From assembly GCA_001013295.1 (NCBI GenBank), contig LAZY01000033.1, positions 62,001-126,000 on the forward strand: 64,000 nucleotides of DNA, read 5' to 3'. The stretch comes from Chryseobacterium indologenes. Lineage in GTDB: Bacteria; Bacteroidota; Bacteroidia; Flavobacteriales; Weeksellaceae. This document shows positions 32,758-41,895 of the stretch, in pieces. A program made the position numbers and the translations under genes. The number at the start of each line of letters is the position of its first letter. Within the stretch, counting starts at the first letter, position 1. Under the pieces are notes generated by a model. The model saw nothing but the letters and a program-made list of their open reading frames with translations. It was not told where the DNA came from and made no database searches.

Positions 32758-35346
32758 TTAGAAGTTGAATGATAAGGTTGTAGACCAAGTTCTTCCGAAT
32801 CCGAAAAATACTCTGTTAGCAGGGTCAATTCCTTTGTACAATGTTGCCTGATAAGCGTCATACTGCTGCTGTGCTGTAACTACGTTACCACCAACTGTAG
32901 TATCTTTAAAGTCTCCAAGTTCTTTTTTCTTGATGTTTGTTACACCGTCCTGAATGTAAGTTCCATCAAATAGGTTGTATACGTTAACTCCAAGAGTGAA
33001 ATATTGGTTTGGATTTTTTAGCTTAAGTTTATAAGATGCACCAATATTGAATAAGTTAAAGTCAGGTAATTTCAGAGCTTCATTTCCTGGTTTAAGGAAG
33101 TCGTTCACATTCATTGCTGAATAGATTCTTCCTGTATACTGCCAGTTACCATAGATTCTAAGATCTGTAACCGGAGTTACTGTAAATCCTAATGAAGAAG
33201 TTGTTTGTGGGATACTGTTATTGGTACCACCTACTTTTACTTTATCTAAATAAAGAGTAGAGGTGTTAGATCCGTCAGTAAGGATAGGGGTGTTGTCATC
33301 CTGGAAGTTAGCCCCACTTGCATTCCCTTTGTATTGGTAATCACCCCAAGAGAACATTCCCTGAAATTCTAAGAATCTGTTTACTCTGTAAGTTGCTTCA
33401 ACTTCTACACCCTGGTGAAGCTGAGTGATTCCACTGATCTCAGAATACCCTCTGATTCCGTTTCCGAAGTCTACACTTGATCTTCTGAACCATCTGTCTT
33501 TCCACTCAGTTCTATATAGGTTAACTTTTGCATTGAAGTTAGCTGTTTTGAATCCATAGCCTAATTCTACAGAGAAGATTTTCTCGTTTGTTAAGCTAGG
33601 GTTTACTACTTGCTGGTTACTTGGGTATACTGCACTCATTAAAGGTTGCTTGCTGTAATATCCGATATTGGCAAATACGTTATTGTTGGCATCAATATTA
33701 TAGTTGGCACCCCCTTTAATGTTATAACCAAAAAGGTTTTTGAATCCTGTTTTTCTGTCAACCTGCTGTCCTTGTTGTGTAGTTCCTGGTTTTACGAAAT
33801 CATCGATTCTCTGGTATCCCTGGTTAGAAACGGAACCTTGTACATAAGCCGTTAATTTTTCAGTAGAATATTCTACCTGTCCGAAACCACTGTACCATAA
33901 TACTTCACCATCATTACTGAATGCAACTCTGTCTTCCATTGGAGCGTTGGCACCACCGAAAGGATTCCAAGTTAACTTTTGGTAGTCGTAAGTATTACGA
34001 ACGATATTATTCGTTGGTAAGTTTTTGTTGGTATTATCTGTGTAACCAGAAGCACCATATAGATTAGAAAGTACCTGATAGTGGTATCCATAGTAGTATC
34101 TGTCATCAGTACCAACAGAGAAATTCCAGTTATCGTTGATTTTGTGTTGGAAGTTCATCAAAATACCATACCAGTTGTGAGAGTTCACACTTGAAGTACG
34201 TACCAATGTGTTTCCAGCAACTCCTACAGTTGGAGTTACAGCAGCGTTAGCTGCAAAAATTGAGTTGAAGTTATAGTGACCTTCTGCATCAATAAAAGAT
34301 GGATCAGTAATTGATTTTCCACCAACTTTACCAAGGTTTCTTGCTCCACCACCACGTCCATTAGACATATAGGCAACAGTACTTAAAGTTGATTTGTCAC
34401 TGATTGTCCAGTCCCAGTTCAACATCATTACCGGCTTGGCATAGTAGTTCATAGCATTGGCTATGTTTGTTCTGTTTCCATCCGGAGATGTATAGTATCC
34501 GTAATCAGAGTTGTATGGTCTGTAAGGACTTCCATCGTGATCAGGGTTGTATTTGATGTAGTTGTTGATAGTTGGTGCGTAAGATCTCTGATCATGCCAC
34601 TGTGGAGAAGAAGTCATCATAAACTGTAAGTTATGCTTCTTATTTGGCTGATAACCTAACGCAAAGAAATAAGTATATGATTCGTAATCTGTATTTTGTA
34701 CGTATGTAGCGCCAGCCTGTCTTGCCATTAAGAATGAAGCAGCCCATCCGTTTGCAGATTTACCAGTGTTATAAGCAAATGAAGTTTTTAAGAAATCGTT
34801 ATTACCGATACCCAATCTAATAGCTCCACCTTGTTTCATATCAGCAGAACGAGTAAGGAAGTTCATTGTACCCCCAACAGAAGCAATAGCTAACTTAGAA
34901 GAACCAAGTCCTCTTTGTACCTGCATTGTACTTGTTACATCTGATAGTCCAGTCCAGTTTGACATGTATACAGTACCACCTTCCATGTCATTAACAGGCA
35001 TACCGTTTACCATTACTGCAATGTTTCTGGATTCAAAACCACGCATAGTAATTTGCGAATCTCCGAAACCACCCCCCCCTTTTGTAGCATATACAGAAGG
35101 TGTTGTGTTCAATAGTTCAACAAGCTCCTGGTTTCCTTGTCTTTCAAGGATTTGAGCTGCTTTGATTGTAGAGACTGCCACTGGTGTCTTTCTATCTTTA
35201 GCGATATCAGTTACACCTTTTAGGATTACCTCTTCAATGTCTTTAGACTTAGCTTTAACCGTGTCTTGAGTTTGTTGAGCATAATAGATACTAGCTGTAG
35301 ATAAAGTAATTACTGCAGTTAGCATCGTTTTGTTGATTAATTTCAT
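32758..35346 (-). CDS. TonB-dependent receptor
   Basis: An 862-residue outer-membrane receptor. After the signal peptide (1-23) comes a plug domain (about 35-190): DRKTPVAVSTIKAAQILERQ, GDSQITMRGFESRNIAVMVNG, MPVNDMEGGTVYMSNWTGLS and LGSSKLAIASVGGTMNFLTR. The rest is a beta barrel ending in a typical aromatic C-terminus, GFGRTWSTTLSFNF. Unlike the receptor at 18832 it lacks the CarboxypepD-like N-domain. No substrate-binding lipoprotein or enzyme is adjacent, so the ligand (iron complex, vitamin or peptide) cannot be guessed. Confidence 0.92.
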   Translation of the reverse strand: MKLINKTMLTAVITLSTASIYYAQQTQDTVKAKSKDIEEVILKGVTDIAKDRKTPVAVSTIKAAQILERQGNQELVELLNTTPSVYATKGGGGFGDSQITMRGFESRNIAVMVNGMPVNDMEGGTVYMSNWTGLSDVTSTMQVQRGLGSSKLAIASVGGTMNFLTRSADMKQGGAIRLGIGNNDFLKTSFAYNTGKSANGWAASFLMARQAGATYVQNTDYESYTYFFALGYQPNKKHNLQFMMTSSPQWHDQRSYAPTINNYIKYNPDHDGSPYRPYNSDYGYYTSPDGNRTNIANAMNYYAKPVMMLNWDWTISDKSTLSTVAYMSNGRGGGARNLGKVGGKSITDPSFIDAEGHYNFNSIFAANAAVTPTVGVAGNTLVRTSSVNSHNWYGILMNFQHKINDNWNFSVGTDDRYYYGYHYQVLSNLYGASGYTDNTNKNLPTNNIVRNTYDYQKLTWNPFGGANAPMEDRVAFSNDGEVLWYSGFGQVEYSTEKLTAYVQGSVSNQGYQRIDDFVKPGTTQQGQQVDRKTGFKNLFGYNIKGGANYNIDANNNVFANIGYYSKQPLMSAVYPSNQQVVNPSLTNEKIFSVELGYGFKTANFNAKVNLYRTEWKDRWFRRSSVDFGNGIRGYSEISGITQLHQGVEVEATYRVNRFLEFQGMFSWGDYQYKGNASGANFQDDNTPILTDGSNTSTLYLDKVKVGGTNNSIPQTTSSLGFTVTPVTDLRIYGNWQYTGRIYSAMNVNDFLKPGNEALKLPDFNLFNIGASYKLKLKNPNQYFTLGVNVYNLFDGTYIQDGVTNIKKKELGDFKDTTVGGNVVTAQQQYDAYQATLYKGIDPANRVFFGFGRTWSTTLSFNF

Positions 35347-35554
35347 AATCGTTAGTAATAATTAGATTTAATTTTCTGCAAAATTCGCAAAATATATTTT
35401 AACTATTATTAACTCAATGTTAATTTTTAATCAGTCTTAATAACGTTAATCTTTTGATTGTCAGTGAAATGGCGAAAAAACGAATTTTTGTATGAAAAAA
35501 GTCATGTTATTGAGTTTTTAACAAAGTGGGGGTGTTTTTATTAAAAATATAATG

Positions 35555-36415
35555 CTATTTCACTGCTTTGAGACTCAAATCGATATTCTCAGCCGAGTGT
35601 GTAAGGGCTCCCACAGAGATGTAGGTCACTCCTGTAGAGGCAATTTCTTTCAGCATGTCACGGGTGATTCCTCCTGAAGCTTCAGATTCGCATGAACCGT
35701 TGATCATCGCTACGGCCTGCTTCATCGTTTTTACATCCATATTATCCAGCATAATTCTGTCTACTTTGGCGTTGATGGCTTCCTGAACTTCCTCCAGATT
35801 TCTGGTTTCTACTTCTATTTTTAACTTTTTTTTGTTCTTCTTAACATAGTCCTTTGCCATTTTCACGGCGTTGGTAATGCTTCCGTTGTAGTCAATATGG
35901 TTATCTTTCAACATGATCATATCATAAAGACCATATCTGTGGTTGGTTCCGCCCCCTATGGCTACCGCCCATTTTTCACATACCCTGAAGTTAGGGGTTG
36001 TTTTTCTTGTATCTAATAGTTTGGTTTTTGTACCGACCAATCTTGAATCCCAGTCATGGGTAAGAGTCGCAATCCCGCTCATTCTCTGCATACAGTTGAG
36101 AACAAGTCTTTCTGTAGAAAGAATAGATCTGGCACTTCCGGTTACGATAAGAGCAATATCTCCGATTTTTGCCGTGTCACCGTCTTTCAGGAATCTTTCT
36201 ATCTTTAAGTTTTTATCAAAAGTTTTGAAAATAATCTCAGCAAGCTCTACACCCGCAAGAATACAGTCCTGCTTTACCAAAAGCTTGGCACTTTGCTCAA
36301 GATCCTCCGGAATGGTAGAAAGCGTAGAGTGATCTCCATCCTGAATATCTTCTTCCAGCGCATTTTTGATGAATGTTTTTAATACTTTATCAGTTACGTA
36401 GCTTGGTCTTTTCAT
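35555..36415 (-). CDS. nadC: nicotinate-nucleotide pyrophosphorylase (carboxylating)
   Basis: Forms nicotinate mononucleotide from quinolinate and PRPP in de novo NAD synthesis. The 286-residue protein has the type II PRTase pattern: HSTLSTIPEDL near the start, STERLVLNCMQRMSGIATLT, TKLLDTRKTTPNFRVCEKWAV, GGGTNHRYGLYDMIMLKDNH, the EVETRNLEEVQEAI strand, LDNM, and ASGGITRDMLKEIASTGV. It lies 11 bp downstream of an orphan membrane protein gene and thus 3' of nadB. Confidence 0.96.
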   Translation of the reverse strand: MKRPSYVTDKVLKTFIKNALEEDIQDGDHSTLSTIPEDLEQSAKLLVKQDCILAGVELAEIIFKTFDKNLKIERFLKDGDTAKIGDIALIVTGSARSILSTERLVLNCMQRMSGIATLTHDWDSRLVGTKTKLLDTRKTTPNFRVCEKWAVAIGGGTNHRYGLYDMIMLKDNHIDYNGSITNAVKMAKDYVKKNKKKLKIEVETRNLEEVQEAINAKVDRIMLDNMDVKTMKQAVAMINGSCESEASGGITRDMLKEIASTGVTYISVGALTHSAENIDLSLKAVK

Positions 36416-36426
36416 TTTTTATATTT

Positions 36427-37065
36427 TTAATAGTATCTGGATAAACCTTTCCCAAATAATAGGTCGTGAACAATGAACATAATAAGGATCTCGTGTTTCC
36501 GGGCTTCGATTCTCTCAAATTCAATTTGATCTTTAATGGATGTGTTTTCCTGATTAAAGCCCCGGAATTCCAGAACTTCTATGGTGGTTCTGCCGGCACT
36601 TTTGGTATAGAAATCCCATTTAAAATCTCCCCAGTCAAATTCCTGGGTAAAATAACGGATTTTATTTTTATTGAAACTCAGGATGGGGTAGGTAGGGTTA
36701 TTGACATCATAATAAGTCAAGGATAAACTGTTGTCCTTAATAAAATGATCGAGATCCAGATCCACCGGTTTATTGGTGATTCTGCTTCTTGAAATTCTCA
36801 AAACATTGCAGATGATTCTTAAAATCAAGGGATATCTGGATTTGGAAACTACATATTTCTTTAATGCGATCGTGCCAAGATAGCCTGTTACAAATGATAA
36901 GCCCGCCGCAAAAATCAGTAATGTTATTTCCCAGGAGTTATTAGGATGTGTTCTGGGACCCAAAATGATGAAGAGTGCCACTAATGCAAGAATAGGAATA
37001 ATTACCCTTCCTGAATAGTAGAGCACATTGACCATTGTAATGATATTTACATTTGAAATCTTCAT
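36427..37065 (-). CDS. hypothetical two-helix membrane protein between nadB and nadC
   Basis: A 212-residue protein with two hydrophobic segments at the N-terminus (about 17-36 and 47-66) and then a soluble, charged domain with strands such as PILSFNKNKIRYFTQEFDW and TTIEVLEFRGFN and a C-terminal helix. I do not recognise a family. The gaps to nadB (21 bp) and nadC (11 bp) suggest that all three are one operon, yet no NAD-related motif is visible. It could be a passenger or a membrane-associated partner; a role in NAD synthesis is not shown. Confidence 0.7.
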   Translation of the reverse strand: MKISNVNIITMVNVLYYSGRVIIPILALVALFIILGPRTHPNNSWEITLLIFAAGLSFVTGYLGTIALKKYVVSKSRYPLILRIICNVLRISRSRITNKPVDLDLDHFIKDNSLSLTYYDVNNPTYPILSFNKNKIRYFTQEFDWGDFKWDFYTKSAGRTTIEVLEFRGFNQENTSIKDQIEFERIEARKHEILIMFIVHDLLFGKGLSRYY

Positions 37066-37086
37066 CAGAACCTCAGATCAAAGCTT

Positions 37087-38658
37087 TTATGCTAAATCTT
37101 TATTGTAAAACGCTCCTTTATTTTCTGTCATCTCCATAGATTGGGTAATGATGAGGTGTGCCACGGTCGTCAGGTTTCTTAGTTCTGACAGCTGTGGAGA
37201 AAGAATAGAGTAGTGATAGATCTCGTTTACGGCTGCTGCAATTTCCTGATGTTTCTGTAATGCCATATTCAGACGTCTGTTGCTTCTTACGATTCCTACA
37301 AGATCACTCATCATTTCCTGAAGCTGTTTCCTCAGGTAGCTGACGATAACCATTTCATCCATAATCTTCATTCCTTCTTCATTCCATTCCGGAACGGCTT
37401 TCAGATCATCAAAATTGAAATTATTTTCGTTCAGAAGTTCTACTGTTTTCATAGCAGCATTGTGACCGAATACCAGACCTTCAAGCAAAGAGTTTGAAGC
37501 AAGTCTGTTCGCACCATGCAATCCGGAATTGGTACATTCACCCACGGCAAAAAGATTTTTAATAGAAGATTGTCCGTCTCTGTCTACTTCAATTCCTCCC
37601 ATTAAGTAATGGCATGCTGGAACAACAGGGATCAATTGGGTGAAAGGATCAATACCTTCGTCTTTACATTTTTTATAGATATTCGGGAAGTGCTCCAGGA
37701 ATTTTTCATGATTCATTTCCTTGCAATCTAAGCCTACAAATTCATCACCGGTAATTTTCATTTCGGCGTCTATCGCTCTTGCGACAATATCTCTTGATGC
37801 AAGTTCTTCACGCTCATCATACTTATGCATGAATTTTTCACCTCTTTTGGTTCTTAATTTCGCCCCGTCTCCACGTACCGCTTCTGAAATTAAAAACAAC
37901 ATACCATCCATTTTGCTATACAAAGCTGTAGGGTGAAACTGGTAATACTGCATATTGGAAACCTTTCCTTTGGCACGGGCTACGAAAGCAATTCCGTCTC
38001 CTGTGGCAATAGTTGGGTTGGTTGTATTTTTATAAACATGTCCGGCACCTCCTGTGGCTGCCAATGTTATTTTAGACGTAATTTTTTTGATTGTTTTGGA
38101 TTTTTCATCCAGAATATAAGCTCCGTAGCAGTGGATGTCCCCTTCGTTCAGTTCCTTGCCGGGAACGTGGTGCTGGGTGATAATATCGATCACATAATGA
38201 TGATCCAGAATTTCAATGTTCGGACTGCTGTTGGCGGTTTCAAGCAAAGCTCTTTCAATTTCAAAACCGGTGATGTCTTTATGATGAACGATCCTGTTTT
38301 CTGTATGGCCACCTTCTCTTCCCAAAGCAAATTTACCGTTCTTCATATCGAACTGGGCTCCCCATTCTACAATCTCATTGAATCTTGCAGGAGCTTCTTT
38401 TACCACCATTTCTACAACGTCACGCTGGTTTTCTCCATCTCCGGCACGCATGGTGTCTTCGATATGTTTTTCGAAATTGTCTTTCTGGAAATCCGTGACT
38501 ACAGCGAGCCCGCCCTGAGCATATTTGGTGTTACTTTCGTCTTCATCAGATTTTGTTACAATGATGATTTTGGCATCAGGGTGCTGTTCAGACACTTTAA
38601 TGGCATAGGAAAGTCCGGAAATGCCGGAACCAATTACTAATACATCCGCTTTTATCAT
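37087..38658 (-). CDS. nadB: L-aspartate oxidase
   Basis: Oxidises L-aspartate to iminoaspartate with FAD, the first step in de novo NAD synthesis. The 523-residue protein starts with the FAD-binding GSGISGLSYAI loop, followed by KYAQGGLAVV, GREGGHTENRIVHHKDITG, QFHPTALY, SEAVRGDGAKLRT, GGIEVDRDGQSSI, and GLHGANRLASNSLLEGLVFG. These are the succinate dehydrogenase/NadB-family signatures, and the context with nadC supports NadB. No nadA lies in the window. Confidence 0.96.
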   Translation of the reverse strand: MIKADVLVIGSGISGLSYAIKVSEQHPDAKIIIVTKSDEDESNTKYAQGGLAVVTDFQKDNFEKHIEDTMRAGDGENQRDVVEMVVKEAPARFNEIVEWGAQFDMKNGKFALGREGGHTENRIVHHKDITGFEIERALLETANSSPNIEILDHHYVIDIITQHHVPGKELNEGDIHCYGAYILDEKSKTIKKITSKITLAATGGAGHVYKNTTNPTIATGDGIAFVARAKGKVSNMQYYQFHPTALYSKMDGMLFLISEAVRGDGAKLRTKRGEKFMHKYDEREELASRDIVARAIDAEMKITGDEFVGLDCKEMNHEKFLEHFPNIYKKCKDEGIDPFTQLIPVVPACHYLMGGIEVDRDGQSSIKNLFAVGECTNSGLHGANRLASNSLLEGLVFGHNAAMKTVELLNENNFNFDDLKAVPEWNEEGMKIMDEMVIVSYLRKQLQEMMSDLVGIVRSNRRLNMALQKHQEIAAAVNEIYHYSILSPQLSELRNLTTVAHLIITQSMEMTENKGAFYNKDLA

Positions 38659-38685
38659 ATGCTTGCTTTAGGTACAATCGTTTAA

Positions 38686-39312
38686 TTAAATAAATTTAAA
38701 CAATTTTTCGTTTGGTTTTCTTACTTTTTTCATGTGCTGGAAGGGATCTTCCTCAGAGCGGTAGCCTAAAGCGAGGGTAACGGTTACTTTTTCTGTTTCG
38801 GGATTGATGTTCAGAATCTCTTCTATGACATCCTGCCTGAATCCTTCCATTGGGCATGAATCTATATTTTCTATGGCAGCAGCATACATCAGATTGGCTA
38901 ATACGATATAAGACTGTTTTTCTGCCCAGTTGAAAATCTCATCCTGTGTTTTTTGATGAATATGCTGGCTTATACTGTTTTTGAATGGGTCCAGCGTTTC
39001 AAGAGGAACTTCTCTTACTTCCGAAATATGCTTAAAATACCCACGAATATAGCTTTCCTCAATGGTTTTCTTTGAGATGATAACGATCAGATGGGAACAA
39101 GTGGATACCTGAGAAGGGTTATAAAAAGCAGGAATCATTTTCTGCTTCATTTCTTCACTTTCAACAATCACAATTTTGTACGGCTGAAGTCCCTGTGAAC
39201 TGGCAGATAATTTTCCTGACTCAAGAATATTATGAAGAGTTTCCTGAGGAATAATTTGATGATTAAATTTCTTTACAGAATATCTTCTGCTTAAAGCTTC
39301 CAAATAATTCAT
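38686..39312 (-). CDS. nitroreductase family NAD(P)H-dependent oxidoreductase
   Basis: A 208-residue FMN-binding protein of the nitroreductase superfamily. The N-terminus SRRYSVKKFNHQIIPQ and the later LSASSQGLQPYKIVIVES form the usual FMN-binding region; ENIDSCPMEGFRQDVIEEIL and VTVTLALGYRSEEDPF lie near the C-terminus. Substrates of this family include nitroaromatics and quinones; the natural one here is unknown. Its -7 box is exactly 4 nt from the ATG, indicating a leaderless mRNA (see findings). Confidence 0.9.
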   Translation of the reverse strand: MNYLEALSRRYSVKKFNHQIIPQETLHNILESGKLSASSQGLQPYKIVIVESEEMKQKMIPAFYNPSQVSTCSHLIVIISKKTIEESYIRGYFKHISEVREVPLETLDPFKNSISQHIHQKTQDEIFNWAEKQSYIVLANLMYAAAIENIDSCPMEGFRQDVIEEILNINPETEKVTVTLALGYRSEEDPFQHMKKVRKPNEKLFKFI

Positions 39313-39316
39313 AGCA

Positions 39317-39324
39317 CAAATTTA
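39317..39324 (-). promoter_or_regulatory. leaderless-type -7 box of the nitroreductase gene
   Basis: On the minus strand this reads TAAATTTG and ends 4 nt before the ATG at 39312. Confidence 0.55.
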
Positions 39325-39381
39325 AGCATTGAATATGAATAAAGAGCCTTTAAAATGAAATATCTCGGGCTGGATTATACA

Positions 39382-39410
39382 AAAAAATCACCCCGCCAGC
39401 CGAAGTGATT
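39382..39410 (-). terminator. intrinsic terminator after the first T9SS cargo gene
   Basis: Stem 39386-39391 with 39405-39410 and a 13-nt loop; the minus-strand tail has seven T residues. It also sits before the nitroreductase gene. Confidence 0.7.
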
Positions 39411-39436
39411 TCTGTAATGAAATATGGAATGTATGG

Positions 39437-41695
39437 TTAATCTCTGTTCTTTACAACGATCCAGCCTGAGAACTGTATCGGGGTGCTGTTTCTGTTATTC
39501 TCGTTCCATGAAACAGAATACCAGTAATTGCCTGTAGGAACTTTTCTGTTGGTATTGTTAGTTCCTTTCCATTTGTAGCCATTGCTTTTATCTGCCTGGA
39601 ATATTTTGTAGCCATACCTGTCGAAGATTCCTATCTCAAGATTCTTTTTACCGGCCAATGCAGAATAGTCAACAAAATCATTGATTCCATCATCATTCGG
39701 GGTAATCACATTGATCAGGTTAGGAACAGTGATGTTGATTTCGATAGGAGCACAATTGTAGCTGTCTTTTACAAATATTTTAGCTTCGCCTCTTGCTACA
39801 TTGGTGAATGTATTCGAGTCCTGCCAGTTTACATTATCCATAGAATACTGATAAGGTGGAGTTCCGCCGTTGACATTTACTGTTACAGTGTTGCCTGATA
39901 TGTCAATATTGGTTATTACCGGATTTTCGGCAGGATATACCGTTACGGTCTGCAATGCTGTACATTCTCCGGTCTTCAGTTTTACCCAATAGGTTCCTAC
40001 TCCTACATTTTGGATAGATTGAGTTGTGGCTCCGGTACTCCATAAGTAGCTTTTGAAGCCGGCTCCTGCATCTAATGTAGTTTTACTTTCTATACAGATC
40101 GTTTTATCGATAAGTATTCTGGATAATACCGGCTGGATTACTGTAAGAGTAACTTTTGCGATTGCATAACAGTTATTTCCGTTGAATACTTTTATATAAG
40201 CTACCCCGTTAGGAGCAATATAAGCTGCCGGAGTAGAGATCTCGTTAGTTCCGTTGATGGCGTCAGTTAAAGAAGGGTAGTATTTCTTAATGGTTCCATT
40301 CTGGGAAACAACGGCTCCTGTTAGATTAAACGATGCTACTGATGGATTGCTTTCAATAAAGCAGGATTTTATTTCGGTGTCATTGACGGTGACTACCGGA
40401 TAAATGTTCAGGGTTATTTTTGCGGTACTTACACATCCCTGAGCAGTTGTAACTTTTACATAGATTGTTGCTGCCCCCGATGCGTAATTGTAAGGGGTCG
40501 TGATCTGGTTTGTTCCGTTGTTCAGATCGTAAAGAGTAGGATAGAATTCTTTGGTTACCCCTGTAAGTGTTGTGACAGTAGCAGAATTAAGATCAAATGT
40601 CCCCGTTCCTGCATTGTTGTTATTACAGGCGGTGAGGCTTGCATTGGTTGCTGCGAATGGAGTAGGGTTGAGCTTGATGATCCCGTCGCCGTTGTCGCAA
40701 AGAGTTGATGTAGGATCTTTGATGACTACTTTGATGGTGGTATTTCCTGAATATTGAAAACTTGTTGGGTTGGCAATAGGAGTAGAGCTTCCCAATACAT
40801 AATAGGTGAAGATATAATTTCCAGGATTATTAACAAATTGAGAAGCAAAAGAAGTAAGGTCTACAACTCCGGTTCCGGTGGCAGGATTTGTACACACAAA
40901 CGGAGTAATAGTCGCATTTAAAATAGGAACTTTGTCTACAAATACCTTTGCATTCTTTATCGAGTGTCTTGCGCTGGCCCCTCCCGTTGCTGCAGAAAAA
41001 CCAAAGTATCCCTGAGACATTCCCACTGCGCCTCCAGAAGGGGCAAAAGATTGATCAACGATCAATATTCCGTCTATCTTTACTTTGATGATCCAGTTTG
41101 TTGGGTTAGAAAGATCGGTTTCCCCATTTACTTCTACGTGTCTGAATGTATCTCCAACAAATGGTTGAGTAGAATTAAGGTCCGGAGAATGGAATGTACT
41201 TCCCGGGGTATTGTTGAATTCAATATTGTTTCCTGCTGTATTGTTGGTACCATACAGGATGTGTACTTTGCTCATCTGACCTTCGGTAGTATTGTTGAAA
41301 ATATCAAATCCTACCATTAATCCTGAGGCGTTAGCAGGAATCCCTAATCCACCTCCTGATACGAAACCTGTTGGAGGATTGGCAAGGTACCAGAATGTAA
41401 AGCCGTCTCCTCTGCCGAATTGGGTCGTTCCGTTTCCGTCAATTCTGAAATCGAATTCCACTTTCCATTTGTCACAATAGCTCAAAGTGATAGGGGTGGA
41501 TAGTTTTATGGCTCCGTATCTGCTCGTCTGATCTGTGGTAAGTCTTATAAAGTCTGTACTTACTATAGCATCGGAAACAAGATCCCAGCCTGTTGTGTTG
41601 ACTGGATTTCCAGCGAGCTGATAGGTTTGGGAAAATGATTTTCCGGGTAAGCAGAGTAGGACAGCAAGTAAAAAAATGAGTATATGTTTTTTCAT
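39437..41695 (-). CDS. T9SS type B sorting domain protein with lectin-like N-domain (copy 1)
   Basis: A 752-residue secreted surface protein. A signal peptide (1-22) is followed by an L-type-lectin/concanavalin-like domain (about 25-260; GDGFTFWYLANPPTGF, MVGFDIFNN), several repeats of a bacterial Ig-like or 'SprB-like' module (about 265-650; TACNNNNAGTGTFDLN, AIAKVTLTVIQP, LDAGAGFKSYLWS), and the type B sorting domain (last 90 residues: NVITPNDDGINDFVDYSAL, IFDRYGYKIFQ, YWYSVSWNENN). Type B domains send proteins through the type IX secretion system. It belongs to a paralogous set of three in the window. Confidence 0.9.
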   Translation of the reverse strand: MKKHILIFLLAVLLCLPGKSFSQTYQLAGNPVNTTGWDLVSDAIVSTDFIRLTTDQTSRYGAIKLSTPITLSYCDKWKVEFDFRIDGNGTTQFGRGDGFTFWYLANPPTGFVSGGGLGIPANASGLMVGFDIFNNTTEGQMSKVHILYGTNNTAGNNIEFNNTPGSTFHSPDLNSTQPFVGDTFRHVEVNGETDLSNPTNWIIKVKIDGILIVDQSFAPSGGAVGMSQGYFGFSAATGGASARHSIKNAKVFVDKVPILNATITPFVCTNPATGTGVVDLTSFASQFVNNPGNYIFTYYVLGSSTPIANPTSFQYSGNTTIKVVIKDPTSTLCDNGDGIIKLNPTPFAATNASLTACNNNNAGTGTFDLNSATVTTLTGVTKEFYPTLYDLNNGTNQITTPYNYASGAATIYVKVTTAQGCVSTAKITLNIYPVVTVNDTEIKSCFIESNPSVASFNLTGAVVSQNGTIKKYYPSLTDAINGTNEISTPAAYIAPNGVAYIKVFNGNNCYAIAKVTLTVIQPVLSRILIDKTICIESKTTLDAGAGFKSYLWSTGATTQSIQNVGVGTYWVKLKTGECTALQTVTVYPAENPVITNIDISGNTVTVNVNGGTPPYQYSMDNVNWQDSNTFTNVARGEAKIFVKDSYNCAPIEINITVPNLINVITPNDDGINDFVDYSALAGKKNLEIGIFDRYGYKIFQADKSNGYKWKGTNNTNRKVPTGNYWYSVSWNENNRNSTPIQFSGWIVVKNRD

Positions 41696-41849
41696 AGTGG
41701 TTGATTGTGATGTTAATTATTTTACGAGTTACTACATTTTATATTTGTAAATATTTGATTAATAATAAATTGGTGGAAATTATTTTTATGAACTATGATC
41801 GATGGAAGCGATAGTTATTTTTATCCCATCAAAAACATATTTGTTTTTA

Positions 41850-41888
41850 ACATCAAAACTACCCCATGTAAAGAGGTAGTTTTGGTGT
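41850..41888 (-). terminator. intrinsic terminator after the second T9SS cargo gene
   Basis: Stem of about 14 bp (41850-41863 with 41875-41888, one G-T pair), with a T-rich tract on the minus strand beyond it. Confidence 0.8.
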
Positions 41889-41895
41889 AAAGTGT

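Noticed and set aside
37933..38640. A 235-codon open frame on the plus strand opposite nadB
   Set aside because: Its composition is Phe/Cys/Gly-rich and biased as expected for the antisense of a conserved gene; nadB itself is complete with all signatures.
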